DNA of 59,235 bases from Lacunisphaera sp. (GCA_029945855.1 JAQSDJ010000037.1:1-59235), one strand, 5' to 3'; shown: positions 32,019 through 41,207, numbered from the stretch's first letter. The notes: generated by a model from the letters alone, not told the origin. Made by a program: numbers and translations.

Positions 32019-33080
32019 TCATGGCAGCTTGTGTTTGGCGCGCCAGCGGGGGTAGTCCTTCTCGAGCAGAGTGGCGGGCCAGTCGCTGAGGTAGGAGTAG
32101 CCGGCGCGGCGTTCGCGTTCGATTTCGTTGTAGTCGTAGTGGATGACCTTGTCCCGCCCGATGAAGATCGGCCGGTTCGTCTCCAGCTCATAGAAGCGCG
32201 CCCACAACAGCGGGGCCGCGGGATCGGCCACGGCATGGCGGTCCTTCTTGCCGTCCGTCCCGGGCGCGGTGTCGACCCGGAGGCCGCGGACGGGGACGGC
32301 CCGGAACCAGGCCACGGCGCCCTCGACGGCGGCGATGATCTCGGGCGAGGGATTTTCCACGCCCAGCAGGATTCTCACGAGGCCCACGCTTTCCATGCCC
32401 GAGAGCGACGGCGGCTCGAAGTTGCGCGCCCAAGCCGGGGCGAAGGTGGTCTCGTCGTGCTGCGCGCACCACGCGGTGAGCTTGCCGCCCTGTTTCACCT
32501 GGGTGCGGAGGATGCAGGCGATGCCCCGCTCCACCGCGGCCGCCGCCTTTGCGCGACGGGCTTCGTCCACGAAGGCGTAGGGGGCCTTGCCCTGCGCCGT
32601 GGCCCGCAGCAGCGTGAGCACGTTGACCATGGCGTTGTCGTTGTAGGTGATGTGGGTGTAGTAGCCCTTCACCAGCGGGTAGAACTGCGGCCAGCCGCCG
32701 TTGGCGTATTGCGCGGCCAGCAGGTAGTCGAAACCACGCTCGAAGGCGGCGCGCAGGGTGGCGTCGCCCGTCGCCGTGATGACCAGCGCGAGGAACTGGA
32801 GCTGGGTGGTCGTGCCGCCGTTGTCGATGGTCGGGGCGTGGGCGCCCGGCTTGAGCGCCAGGTAGGCCGCCGACGGCGGCGCCGACATGTCGGTGTTCTT
32901 CGTCCAGCCGCCCTCGGATGCCTGGTAGAGGAGGATGCTGGCCGCGAGGGCGCGGGCCTCGGCACTGGCATACCACTCCGCCGGCTGGCGGGCGATGGCG
33001 TTCCAGCGCACGGCGGCCCCGGCGGTCAGCGCGACCACCAGGAACAACGCGAGCCCGACCGCCTGGAGCCGGCGGGGCAT
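32019..33080 (-). CDS. PL10 family pectate lyase
   Basis: The 353-residue protein has an N-terminal signal sequence (AVGLALFLVVALTAGAAV) and the conserved PL10 (PelA) stretches: SEGGWTKNTDMS, TIDNGGTTTQLQFLALV, AQYANGGWPQFYPL, ITYNDNAMVNVLTLLR, LTAWCAQHDE and EPPSLSGMESVGLVRILL. These alpha-toroid enzymes cleave de-esterified polygalacturonate by beta-elimination, making unsaturated oligogalacturonides for the GH105 enzymes and the KduI/KduD route. Only one base separates its ATG from the stop of the transporter gene, so coupling is likely. Its own stop overlaps an ATG by ATGA. Confidence 0.93.
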   Translation of the reverse strand: MPRRLQAVGLALFLVVALTAGAAVRWNAIARQPAEWYASAEARALAASILLYQASEGGWTKNTDMSAPPSAAYLALKPGAHAPTIDNGGTTTQLQFLALVITATGDATLRAAFERGFDYLLAAQYANGGWPQFYPLVKGYYTHITYNDNAMVNVLTLLRATAQGKAPYAFVDEARRAKAAAAVERGIACILRTQVKQGGKLTAWCAQHDETTFAPAWARNFEPPSLSGMESVGLVRILLGVENPSPEIIAAVEGAVAWFRAVPVRGLRVDTAPGTDGKKDRHAVADPAAPLLWARFYELETNRPIFIGRDKVIHYDYNEIERERRAGYSYLSDWPATLLEKDYPRWRAKHKLP

Positions 33081-33081
33081 G

Positions 33082-34497
33082 TCAATTGGCGTCCAGCTGG
33101 ATCTGTTTGAACTTCGGCACCAGCAGATGCATGACGACCCAGGCGACGAGGTAGGCCGAGCCGCAGACGACGAAGAGGATGCCGTAGCCGAGCTCGACCT
33201 TGCCCTGGAGGGTGAAGTGCTGGAGCAGCTTGCCCGCGGCGCGCGCGATCAGGATGCCGCCCACGGCGCCGGCCATGCCGCCAATGCCGGTGACGGACGC
33301 GACGGCCTTCTTGGGGAACATGTCGGAGACGGTCGTGAAGATGTTGGCCGACCAGGCCTGGTGGGCCGAGCAGGCGATCGCGATCGTCGCGACGGCCAGC
33401 CAGGTGTTGATCGCGCCCAGCCGGGAGGCGAGCAGCACGGTGAGCGGCATGAGGGCGAAGATGAACATGGCGAGCTTGCGCGCCTTGTTGGCGTCCATGC
33501 CGCCGTTGATGAACTTCTTCGGCAGCCAGCCGCCGAAGATGGAGCCGCCGGTGGCGACGGTGTAGACCACGGCGACGGCGAACGGCCAGCTGATGATGCC
33601 GGGGATGTCCGCGTGGGCGCCGGTGTAATCCGGGTGGGCGGCGAGATACTCGTTGATCTTGCGGGTGTTCTCCCCGCCGAGGAAGGACGGCAGCCAGAAC
33701 ATGAAGAACCACCAGATCGGGTCGGTCAGAAACTTGCCGAGCAAAAAGGCCCAGGTCTGCCGGAAGCCCAGCAGGCGAAAACCCGAGACCCGCGCCCCCT
33801 TGGTGTCCGCCTTTTCCGCCACCTGCTCGTCCTGGTCGCTGTGGATGTAGTCGTATTCCGCCTGCTGCAGGTGGCCGCTCTTGAGCTTGTCAGCCGGCGA
33901 GGCATACATTTTCACCCAGAAGACGATCCAGAGCAGACCCACGGCGCCCGTCAGGATGAAGGCCCACTCCCAACCCCACCACTCGGCGATGTAGGGCACG
34001 GACAGCGGCGCCAGGATCGCGCCCACGTTGGCGCCGGAATTGTAGAGGCCGGTGGCGAAGGCGCGTTCCTTCTTGGGGAACCACTCGGCCATGGTCTTGT
34101 TGGCCGCCGGGAAATTGCCGGCCTCGGTGAAGCCGAGGGCCGCGCGCCAGAAGCCGAAGCTCCAGGTGTGGTGGCCGAAGGCGTGGCCGATGGCCGCGAG
34201 GCTCCAGCCGACGAGCGACCAGGCGTAACCGGCCTTGGTGCCGACCCAGTCGATGAAGCGGCCGGCGGCCAGCATGCCGACGGCATAGGCGATCTGGAAG
34301 CAGATCACCACCGTCGAGTAGTTCAATTCTTGGTCCGCCTTGTCCAAGCCGAACACGCCGTCGTCGGAAAGGGTCTGCTTCAGCAGGCCGAGGACGTTGC
34401 GGTCCAGGTAATTGATGGTCGTCGCGAAGAAGACCAGGCCGCAGATCGTCCAGCGGTAGCGGCCGATCTGTTCGTTGACTTGGGTGAATTTATTCAT
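33082..34497 (-). CDS. MFS hexuronate transporter (ExuT type)
   Basis: This 471-residue protein has about 12 membrane helices and the anion:cation symporter features of hexuronate transporters: RWTICGLVFFATTINYLDRN at the N-terminus, GRFIDWVGTKAGYAWSLVGW, GFTEAGNFPAANKTMAEWFP and GLYNSGANVGAILAP. A cytoplasmic loop of about 55 residues lies mid-protein (DKLKSGHLQQAEYDYIHSDQ). It likely imports galacturonate or unsaturated uronates across the inner membrane. The ATG at 34497 fits the family N-terminus; a start 14 residues upstream is less likely. It lies between the GH105-GH28 and PL10 genes. Confidence 0.93.
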   Translation of the reverse strand: MNKFTQVNEQIGRYRWTICGLVFFATTINYLDRNVLGLLKQTLSDDGVFGLDKADQELNYSTVVICFQIAYAVGMLAAGRFIDWVGTKAGYAWSLVGWSLAAIGHAFGHHTWSFGFWRAALGFTEAGNFPAANKTMAEWFPKKERAFATGLYNSGANVGAILAPLSVPYIAEWWGWEWAFILTGAVGLLWIVFWVKMYASPADKLKSGHLQQAEYDYIHSDQDEQVAEKADTKGARVSGFRLLGFRQTWAFLLGKFLTDPIWWFFMFWLPSFLGGENTRKINEYLAAHPDYTGAHADIPGIISWPFAVAVVYTVATGGSIFGGWLPKKFINGGMDANKARKLAMFIFALMPLTVLLASRLGAINTWLAVATIAIACSAHQAWSANIFTTVSDMFPKKAVASVTGIGGMAGAVGGILIARAAGKLLQHFTLQGKVELGYGILFVVCGSAYLVAWVVMHLLVPKFKQIQLDAN

Positions 34498-34535
34498 GGG
34501 GGCGGGTAGGGAGAAATTCGCGGGCGGAGGGGTGA

Positions 34536-37124
34536 TCACTTCGCCGGGGGCGGCGGCACGGAGTTGAGGCCGCGCACCTCCTTGGCCGGCAGGATGGTGA
34601 CGTTGCGCAGGCTGACGGATCCGGTGTGCGTGACAACCTCCGTCTGGGTCACGCCGCTGAAGGTAGAGTTACTGATGCGGATGTTGTCGATTTCTGCTCC
34701 CGCGAAGCCGCGGATGAACATGACGCGCGGGCTGGCGGAGCTGGTGATGTTGTCCAGCTGCACGTTGCGGACGATCGGTTTGAACGCACCCTTGGCGCCT
34801 TCCTCGTAAAGCAGGTCGATGGTGAGGACGGCCTCCCCCACCCGGCCGATCTTCACGTTGCGCATGAAGACGTTCTCGAGGATGCCGCCGCGCACGGCGT
34901 TGTTCTTGAAGCGCAGCGCCCGGTCGAGCTCGGGGCTGTCCATCTCGCAGTTCTCGACGAAGATGTTGCGGATGCCGCCGGTGCACTCGCTGCCGAGCAC
35001 GACGCCGCCGTGGCCGTCCTTCATCACGCAATTGCGGATGACCATGTTCTCGGTGGGCACGTTGACGCGGCGGCCGTCGCCGTTGCGGCCCGACTTGATC
35101 GCGATGCAGTCGTCGCCCGTGTCGAAGACGGTGTGCTCGACCAAAATGTCGCGGCAGGACTCGGGGTCGAAGCCGTCGTTGTTCGGGCCGTGGCTGTTGA
35201 TCTTCACGCCGCGGACCGTGATGTTCGACGACAGCACCGGGTGGATCTCCCACATGGGCGAGCGGAGGATGGTCACGTCCTCGATGAGGATGTTCTTGCA
35301 GTGGTAGGGCTGGATGAAGTTCGGGCGCAGGAAGCTGCCGTCGCCGAAGACGCGCTCGGCGACGGGCACGTTGGCCTCGCCCATCTCGATCAGGCGGTCG
35401 CGCGCGGCCTTCTGCTTGACCACGCCCTTGCTCTTGGCGTTCCAGCTCCACCAGTTGTCCCAGTCGGCGCCGCCGTCGAGCGTGCCGGTGCCGGTGATGG
35501 CGATGTTCTCCTGGCCATGGGCGTAGATGAACGCCGAATAATTCATGCACTCGACGCCCTCCCAGCGGGTGAAGACGATCGGATACTTGGCCGGGTCGAA
35601 GATCCAGCGCAGCGTGGCGCCCGCGCTGACGTGCAGGTTGACGTTGCTCTTGAGAGTGACGGCGCCGGTGAGCCACTCACCCGCCGGCACGATGACGCGG
35701 CCGCCGCCGGCCTTGGTGCAGGCCTCGATGGCCGCGGCGATCGCCGCGGAGGCATCGGTGCCGGCCTGCGCCCCGTAGCTGGTGATGGGAAAGTCACGGT
35801 CCGGGAAAACCGGCGCCTGGATGCGGGCGAGCACCGTCTCGTAATCGCTCCAGCCGCGCGCCATGAAGGTCGTTTCCTTCGTCGCGAGGAGCTGCTGCAG
35901 CTCGAGGCCGGCGAGGATGAACGGGCCGACGCCCTTGAGGTCATTGTCGACGATGGGCTCGCCGACGTAATAACCGAACGAGCCGTCGCGCGGCTGGCCC
36001 TTGGAGTTGGTGTAGTCGAGACCCGCGACCGAGCAGCACTGCGTCAGGCTGATGGTGTTGTCGGCCTCGAGGCGGATGAAATCCCGGAGGATGCCCGCGT
36101 AGCCCTGCAGGACGGCGGGCAGGTATTTCTCGCGCGGCAGGTAGCCGCGGTTGATGCCCTTCGCCAGCGTGTAGACGAACATCGAGGAGGCGGTGGCCTC
36201 GAGGTAATTGCCCTCGCGGTTGCCCTGGTCCATCACCTGCCACCAGAGGCCGGTCTTCGGGTCCTGCCAGCGGACGATGCCGTCGGCCACGCGGCGGAGC
36301 ACCTCGTTGATGTGGTCCACCTCGGGATGCGTGGGCGAGAAGAAGTCGAGCGAGTCGACGATGGCCATGCCATACCAGCCGACGGCGCGGCCCCAGAAGT
36401 TGGGGGACTGGCCGGTCTCCTTGTTGGCCCAGGACCGCGAGCGCGTTTCATCCCAGGCGTGGTAATAAAGGCCGGTCTTCGCATCGTAGCCGTGCTTGTC
36501 CATCAGCAGGATCTGCTTCGCCACCTCGTCGAACGCGGCGGGTTCCTCGAAGACCTTGCCGTAGTGCGCGAGAAACGGCGAGGCCATGAACAGGCCATCG
36601 AGCCACATTTGATTCGGATAGCGCAGCTTGTGCCAGAAGCCGCCGTCGCTGGTGCGCGGGTGCTGCTTCATCTGGCCGTAGAGCGTGTCCATGGCCTTTT
36701 TGAGCGCCGGCGCATGGTTGCCCCGTTCCCAGCTCAGCAACATCACCTTCCCGGGCGGGATGTTGTCGATGTTGTAGTCTTCCTGCTTGTAGGTGTGGAT
36801 GGAGCCGTCGGCCGCGACGAACGATTCCCCGAATTTCAGGCCGTAGTCGGCGTAAGCCTGGTTGCCCGTGGGCTCGGCGAGCTTGATCAGCGCCGTGCCA
36901 AACAACGACGTGGTGTAGTCGATCCGCGCACGGGGATTCGAGCCGCCGAAGAAATGGCGGTCGCCCCGGCGGGCCATCTCGGCATCGGCCAGCTTGACCG
37001 ACCACTCGAGCGGCGTGGCGCCGTTGAACTTCGGCGCGGCCGGGGCGGCGGTCTGGGCGGAAACGGACGCGAGCAAGCCGGCGGCGAGCAGCGCGGCGCG
37101 GGTGAACATGGAGGAGGTATTCAT
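34536..37124 (-). CDS. Two-enzyme fusion: GH105 unsaturated uronyl hydrolase plus GH28 polygalacturonase
   Basis: The 862-residue protein has a signal peptide (1-23), a GH105 domain (about 36-425; catalytic Asp in NQMWLDGLFMASPF, WGRAVGWYGMAIVDSLD) and a GH28 beta-helix (about 440-862). The GH28 catalytic aspartates are Asp650 (GPNNDGFDPES) and Asp671/Asp672 (DTGDDCIAIKSG), with His705 in KDGHGGVVLGSE. One chain could thus hydrolyse galacturonan and also remove the unsaturated end left by lyases. It starts 8 bp after the upstream GH105 gene. The longer spacing between Asp672 and His705 than in fungal endo-enzymes resembles exo-acting members, which is an inference. Confidence 0.94.
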   Translation of the reverse strand: MNTSSMFTRAALLAAGLLASVSAQTAAPAAPKFNGATPLEWSVKLADAEMARRGDRHFFGGSNPRARIDYTTSLFGTALIKLAEPTGNQAYADYGLKFGESFVAADGSIHTYKQEDYNIDNIPPGKVMLLSWERGNHAPALKKAMDTLYGQMKQHPRTSDGGFWHKLRYPNQMWLDGLFMASPFLAHYGKVFEEPAAFDEVAKQILLMDKHGYDAKTGLYYHAWDETRSRSWANKETGQSPNFWGRAVGWYGMAIVDSLDFFSPTHPEVDHINEVLRRVADGIVRWQDPKTGLWWQVMDQGNREGNYLEATASSMFVYTLAKGINRGYLPREKYLPAVLQGYAGILRDFIRLEADNTISLTQCCSVAGLDYTNSKGQPRDGSFGYYVGEPIVDNDLKGVGPFILAGLELQQLLATKETTFMARGWSDYETVLARIQAPVFPDRDFPITSYGAQAGTDASAAIAAAIEACTKAGGGRVIVPAGEWLTGAVTLKSNVNLHVSAGATLRWIFDPAKYPIVFTRWEGVECMNYSAFIYAHGQENIAITGTGTLDGGADWDNWWSWNAKSKGVVKQKAARDRLIEMGEANVPVAERVFGDGSFLRPNFIQPYHCKNILIEDVTILRSPMWEIHPVLSSNITVRGVKINSHGPNNDGFDPESCRDILVEHTVFDTGDDCIAIKSGRNGDGRRVNVPTENMVIRNCVMKDGHGGVVLGSECTGGIRNIFVENCEMDSPELDRALRFKNNAVRGGILENVFMRNVKIGRVGEAVLTIDLLYEEGAKGAFKPIVRNVQLDNITSSASPRVMFIRGFAGAEIDNIRISNSTFSGVTQTEVVTHTGSVSLRNVTILPAKEVRGLNSVPPPPAK

Positions 37125-37132
37125 GGCGGGGG

Positions 37133-38227
37133 TTATTTCGGATCGAGGTGCCGGACTTCGCTGCCGGCGAGGAGGAAGGCGCCGACGCCGAAGGCATCGG
37201 TGGACTCGGGATCAAAGGTGACCGGCGTGTAGCCCACCGGCTGCACGTGGGTGAGCTTGCCGTCGGCGTTCACACAACTGGCCAGGGCGGCCCAGGCCCG
37301 GCGGACGGGGGACTCGAATTTTGCGCGGTCGAGCAACCCGTGGTTCACGCCCCAGGCCAGGGCGTAGCAATAAAACCCGGTGCCGCTGGTCTCCTGCATG
37401 GGATAGCTCTCCGGGGCCAGCAGGCTGGCGCGCCAGAAGCCATCGGCCTGCTGGAGCGTGACGATCTTGTCCGCCATCTCGCGGAACTGCGCCTCGAAGC
37501 GCGGACGCGAGGCGTGGTCGGCCGGCAGCACCTCGAGCATCCGCACCAGTCCGCCCATCACCCAGCCGTTGCCCCGGCTCCAGAAGATCTTTTGGCCGTT
37601 CGGCTCACGCTTGGCGAAGATCGAGCTGTCGCGGAAGTAAAGGTGTTCCTCCCGGTCGTAAAGATAGTCCGAGGTCGCCCACCATTCCTCGACGGCAAAA
37701 TCGAGGTAGCGGCGGTCCCCGGTGGCCTGCCCGAGCCGGGCCCAGGCGGGCGGGGACATGAACAGCGCGTCGCACCACGACCAGCGTTCCTGGTTCTTGG
37801 GATTCTTGACGCGGTCAAACTCGAGGGTGGTCACCGGCCGGTGGGCCAGAATGTAATCAAAGCGCTCACGCAGCGGCGCGATTTTCTTCGCGTCGCCGTC
37901 GAGCTGGTAAAGCTCGGTGAACATCTGGCCGATGCAGTGGTCGTCGGCGTGGTAGACGCGCGGGCCCAGCTGCCATTGCTGCTGCTCGCCCACCTGCACC
38001 ATCGCCGCCCGGAAACGCGGGCTTTCCGAGGCGCGGGCCAGCGCCATCACGCCGGTGTAAAGGGCGCCGTTGTGCCACTCGTGCGGCTTCCACTTGGCCG
38101 GGTGCGCCAGCTGCCAGTCGGCGGCCCGCTCCATCAGCGCCAGCACGGTTTCTTCCGCCGCCACCGCCGCCGGGACAAGGCAAAGCAGGCCGAGGGCGGG
38201 GAGCAGGAACCGGTGGCGTAAATTCAT
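37133..38227 (-). CDS. GH105 unsaturated rhamnogalacturonyl hydrolase
   Basis: The 364-residue protein has a signal peptide (about 1-23) and a compact GH105 barrel: WQLAHPAKWKPHEWHNGALY, the likely catalytic Asp in RWSWCDALFMSPPAWARLG, IFWSRGNGWVMGGLVRMLEV and ETSGTGFYCYALAWGVNHGL. It removes the 4,5-unsaturated uronyl residue from lyase products. Its ATG overlaps the stop of the DUF4861-like gene by ATGA, and the GH105-GH28 fusion follows after 8 bp, so all three are probably translated from one message. Choice of substrate (rhamnogalacturonan or homogalacturonan) is not visible. Confidence 0.92.
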   Translation of the reverse strand: MNLRHRFLLPALGLLCLVPAAVAAEETVLALMERAADWQLAHPAKWKPHEWHNGALYTGVMALARASESPRFRAAMVQVGEQQQWQLGPRVYHADDHCIGQMFTELYQLDGDAKKIAPLRERFDYILAHRPVTTLEFDRVKNPKNQERWSWCDALFMSPPAWARLGQATGDRRYLDFAVEEWWATSDYLYDREEHLYFRDSSIFAKREPNGQKIFWSRGNGWVMGGLVRMLEVLPADHASRPRFEAQFREMADKIVTLQQADGFWRASLLAPESYPMQETSGTGFYCYALAWGVNHGLLDRAKFESPVRRAWAALASCVNADGKLTHVQPVGYTPVTFDPESTDAFGVGAFLLAGSEVRHLDPK

Positions 38228-39435
38228 GGCGTCAGCGTGATCTTCAGGGGGGACTTGAGGCGGGTGGCGAAGGCGGTGACGTAGGCGTTCCAGGATTCCT
38301 GCGTCGTGAACTCGCCGGCCTTGGACCAGCCGGCGCCCGCATAATAGCGGAGCGGCTGGCCGGACGCGGCTTTCGCGAGAAGCAGGTGGTTGCGGTCGTC
38401 CGCGGCGAAGCCCTGGAAGGACTCGACCGGCACGATGACCGCGGTGCCGAGCGCACCGTTGGCCTTTTGGACGACCCATTGCGTGAACGAACCATCGGCC
38501 GCCACAGGGGTGAGCGCGATCGACGGCTCCTGCCCCTTGTCGGTGGGCGTCTTGTTGAGGCCGATGCCCACGGTGACGTCCTTGCCGCCGACCACGGTGA
38601 AGGTGCTCTCGATCCGGTCGAGGTTGGAGCCGGCGTCGACGGTGAAGCGTTTCACCTCGGAGACCATGGTGCCGTTGGCCATCCAGGTCTCGTAGCCCAG
38701 CTCGAAGACGGCGCGGATGGGACCGTTGGCGATGATCTTCCACGTCTTGTAATTGCGGCCGACGTGCAGCGTCTGGCCGTCCCAGATGCCGGTGCCGCCG
38801 CAACCGCGGGAGGGGCCGACGTTATACATGTCCATGCCCTCGCCCTCGTCCTTGTGGTAGTGGTCGTGGCCCTTGTTATACCAGCGGTCCACGATCGGAT
38901 AGGCGACGCGCTTGGTCCAGAGGTCGAGACCGCTGGTGACGAGGACCTCCTTGGCCGCGCCGTCGACCGCCGCCGCGAGGGCGGGACCGTAGGTGCGGTG
39001 GGCGAGCTTGTCGTTTTCCCAGGCAAAGTCGTCGAGGCGCTCGGGGATGTAGCGGGCAAAGGCCTTGGTCGGGAACACCGGCGCGACCGTCTCGGTCTTT
39101 TCCACGGTGAAGGTGGCGGATTTTTCCCCGGCGGCGAAGTCGTGCTGGAAGATGAGCTCGCCGTAGGCGATGCCCTCACCCTTTGGGTCCTTGGCCTGCG
39201 GGGCGACGTTGGTGACCTGGTAGGGCAGGACGCGGCCCTGGGCGTCCTTGACGGCGATGCGCTGGAGCAGCGCGCCGGGGAGCACGCGGTTGAGCTCGGC
39301 CCACGGGACCGTGATGGTCTCGGCCGGCCGGGCCAGGGCGAGATCGTGCGTGACGGTGATCACGGCCTGGTCGGCGCCGCGGGCGAGGCTCGTGCACAGC
39401 AGCACCAGCCAGAGGAGACGAGTGCGGGTCTTCAT
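38224..39435 (-). CDS. DUF4861-like secreted protein
   Basis: The 403-residue protein has a signal peptide (about 1-20, LLWLVLLCTSLARGAD) and looks like a DUF4861 family member, which I recognise from pectin gene clusters of Bacteroidota and Verrucomicrobiota. Notable stretches are RYIPERLDDFAWENDKLAHR, RWYNKGHDHYHKDEGEGMDM (rich in His, Asp and Tyr), SRGCGGTGIWDGQTL and FELGYETWMANGTM. The aromatic and charged residues suggest a carbohydrate-active role, but none has been assigned to my knowledge. It lies between kduD (16 bp upstream) and a GH105 gene it overlaps. Confidence 0.7.
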   Translation of the reverse strand: MKTRTRLLWLVLLCTSLARGADQAVITVTHDLALARPAETITVPWAELNRVLPGALLQRIAVKDAQGRVLPYQVTNVAPQAKDPKGEGIAYGELIFQHDFAAGEKSATFTVEKTETVAPVFPTKAFARYIPERLDDFAWENDKLAHRTYGPALAAAVDGAAKEVLVTSGLDLWTKRVAYPIVDRWYNKGHDHYHKDEGEGMDMYNVGPSRGCGGTGIWDGQTLHVGRNYKTWKIIANGPIRAVFELGYETWMANGTMVSEVKRFTVDAGSNLDRIESTFTVVGGKDVTVGIGLNKTPTDKGQEPSIALTPVAADGSFTQWVVQKANGALGTAVIVPVESFQGFAADDRNHLLLAKAASGQPLRYYAGAGWSKAGEFTTQESWNAYVTAFATRLKSPLKITLTP

Positions 39436-39451
39436 GGGAAAATCAACCGGG

Positions 39452-40219
39452 TCACCGCGCGAGCCAGCCACCGTCGACCGCGACGGTGTAACCGTTGACG
39501 TAGTCGGAGGCGGGCGAGGCGAGGAACACGACGGCGCCGCGGAGATCCTCGGGCGTGCCCCAGCGGCCGGCGGGGATGCGGGCGAGGATGGAGGCGCTGC
39601 GGTCGGCGTCGGCGCGGAGCGGCGCGGTGTTGTCGGTCGCCATGTAGCCGGGCGCGATGGCGTTGCAATTGATGCCCTTGCCGCCGAGCTCGCTGGCGAT
39701 GAGGCGGGTGAGCCCTTGCACCGCGCTCTTCGAGGCGGTGTAGGACGGCACGCGGATGCCGCCCTGGAAGGAAAGCATCGAGGCGATGTTGATGATCTTG
39801 CCGGTGGCCTGGCGCGCGAGGACGTCGCGCACAAAGCACTGGCTGAGGAAGAACACGGCGTCGATGTTGATGCCCATCACGTCGTCCCAGTCCTTCTCGG
39901 TGAAATTCTCGAAGGCCTCGCGGCGGATGATGCCGGCACAGTTGACGAGGATGTCGAGGTGGCTGGAGAACTTCTTCGCCTCCGCGATGATCGTCGGGAT
40001 CGCGGCGCGATCGCCGAGGTTCCCGGCGATGGTGACGCACTGGCGGCCGAGGGCCTCGACCTGCCGGCGGGTGTCGTCGGCGGGGAGGATGTCCACGGCG
40101 ACGATATCCGCGCCCGCCTCGGCCAGGGCGAGGGCCATGCCCTGGCCCAGGCCGCGGGCGGCGCCGGTGACAAGGGCGGTTTTGCCGTCGAGTTTGAAGG
40201 AATCGAGAATCTTGCTCAT
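39452..40219 (-). CDS. kduD: 2-dehydro-3-deoxy-D-gluconate 5-dehydrogenase
   Basis: The 255-residue SDR has TGAARGLGQGMALALAEAGA for cofactor binding, the NCAG motif, Ser-Tyr-Lys catalytic residues (ASMLSF, YTASKSAVQG) and the C-terminal NGYTVAVDGGWLAR typical of KduD. It reduces 2,5-diketo-3-deoxygluconate to 2-keto-3-deoxygluconate (KDG) in the cytoplasm. It follows kduI, which makes its substrate, by 47 bp. The ATG at 40219 (MSKILDSFKLDGK) is the canonical start; the much longer open frame upstream overlaps kduI and is not real. Confidence 0.95.
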   Translation of the reverse strand: MSKILDSFKLDGKTALVTGAARGLGQGMALALAEAGADIVAVDILPADDTRRQVEALGRQCVTIAGNLGDRAAIPTIIAEAKKFSSHLDILVNCAGIIRREAFENFTEKDWDDVMGINIDAVFFLSQCFVRDVLARQATGKIINIASMLSFQGGIRVPSYTASKSAVQGLTRLIASELGGKGINCNAIAPGYMATDNTAPLRADADRSASILARIPAGRWGTPEDLRGAVVFLASPASDYVNGYTVAVDGGWLAR

Positions 40220-40266
40220 GAGAAAGGGTGACCGGGCGTTGAGATGACGGAACGGGCGGCCGCGGG

Positions 40267-41097
40267 TTACCGCAGCTGCTCGACCGGGGCGGGATCCATG
40301 TCGGCGAACTCCTGGTTCTCGCCGCCCATGCCCCAGACGAAGCCGTAGGCGGCGGTGCCGACGCCGCTGTGGATGGACCACGGCGGGGAGAGGACGACCT
40401 CGTGGTTGTGCACGACGAGGTGACGGGTGGAGGCCGGGGCCCCCATGAAATGGAAGACGGCCTGGGCGGGCGGCACGTCGAAGTAGCAATACACCTCGGA
40501 GCGGCGGAGGTGCGTGTGCGGCGGCATGGTGTTCCAGACGCTGCCGGGTTCCATGCGGGTGAAGCCCATCACGAGCTGGCAGGTGGGGAAGGCGGCGGGG
40601 TGAATGATCTTGTAGAGGGTGCGCTCGTTGGCGCCCTCGCGGGTGCCGAGGCGGACGCCGGCGAGATCCTGGCGGGCGAGGTGGCGGACCGGGTAGGCGG
40701 TGTGCGCCGGGTAGGACAGGAAATAGAAGCACGCCGGCGCCGTGGCCGAGCGCGAGGTGAACGAGACGGCCTTGGTGCCGCGACCGAGGTAGAGCGAGTC
40801 GAGCGGCTCCATCGGGTGGGTGGCGCCGTCCACGGTGATGAGGCCGGGGCCGCCCAGGTTGATGACGCCGGCCTCGCGGCGTTCCAGGAAGAACGCGCTG
40901 CGGACCTCGGGCGGGTTGGTCAGGGCGAGGGCGTCGGTGCCGGGCATGATGCCGCCCAGGACCGTGCGGTCGGTTTCCCAGTAGCAGAGCTTCACCTCCC
41001 CGGGTTGGAAAAGGCCGGACACAAGGAACTCCGCCCGGAGTTGCTCGGTCGGCAGCGTGGGGACGGCGCGGGGGCTGCTGGACTGGTAGAGTTGCAT
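40267..41097 (-). CDS. kduI: 5-dehydro-4-deoxy-D-glucuronate isomerase
   Basis: The 276-residue cupin-type protein shows the KduI zinc site in NTMPPHTHLRRSEVYCYFD (two His and a Glu) and a further His in SPPWSIHSGVGT, plus the C-terminal WGMGGENQEFADMDPA. It isomerises 5-keto-4-deoxyuronate, the spontaneous product of unsaturated galacturonate, to 2,5-diketo-3-deoxygluconate. First gene after the large TonB receptor, 110 bp downstream of it, with a terminator-like hairpin between, so it may have its own promoter. kduD follows. Confidence 0.96.
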   Translation of the reverse strand: MQLYQSSSPRAVPTLPTEQLRAEFLVSGLFQPGEVKLCYWETDRTVLGGIMPGTDALALTNPPEVRSAFFLERREAGVINLGGPGLITVDGATHPMEPLDSLYLGRGTKAVSFTSRSATAPACFYFLSYPAHTAYPVRHLARQDLAGVRLGTREGANERTLYKIIHPAAFPTCQLVMGFTRMEPGSVWNTMPPHTHLRRSEVYCYFDVPPAQAVFHFMGAPASTRHLVVHNHEVVLSPPWSIHSGVGTAAYGFVWGMGGENQEFADMDPAPVEQLR

Positions 41098-41151
41098 GAA
41101 AGGGAACCGGTTCGCGGCGAAAGGCCGGCCAACCGGGGTTGAGGCGATAAA

Positions 41152-41179
41152 GCTGCCCGGAGTGTTGGCCCCGGGCAGC
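41152..41179 (-). terminator. Intrinsic terminator-like hairpin after the large TonB receptor
   Basis: GCTGCCCGG (41152-41160) and CCGGGCAGC (41171-41179) make a perfect 9-bp stem with a 10-base loop. On the minus strand it is followed by TTTATC. It lies 28 bp after the receptor stop codon and 55 bp upstream of the kduI start, and would partly uncouple receptor and enzyme expression. Confidence 0.65.
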
Positions 41180-41207
41180 GGTGTTAAGGGAATGAGTTGG
41201 CGGGGAC

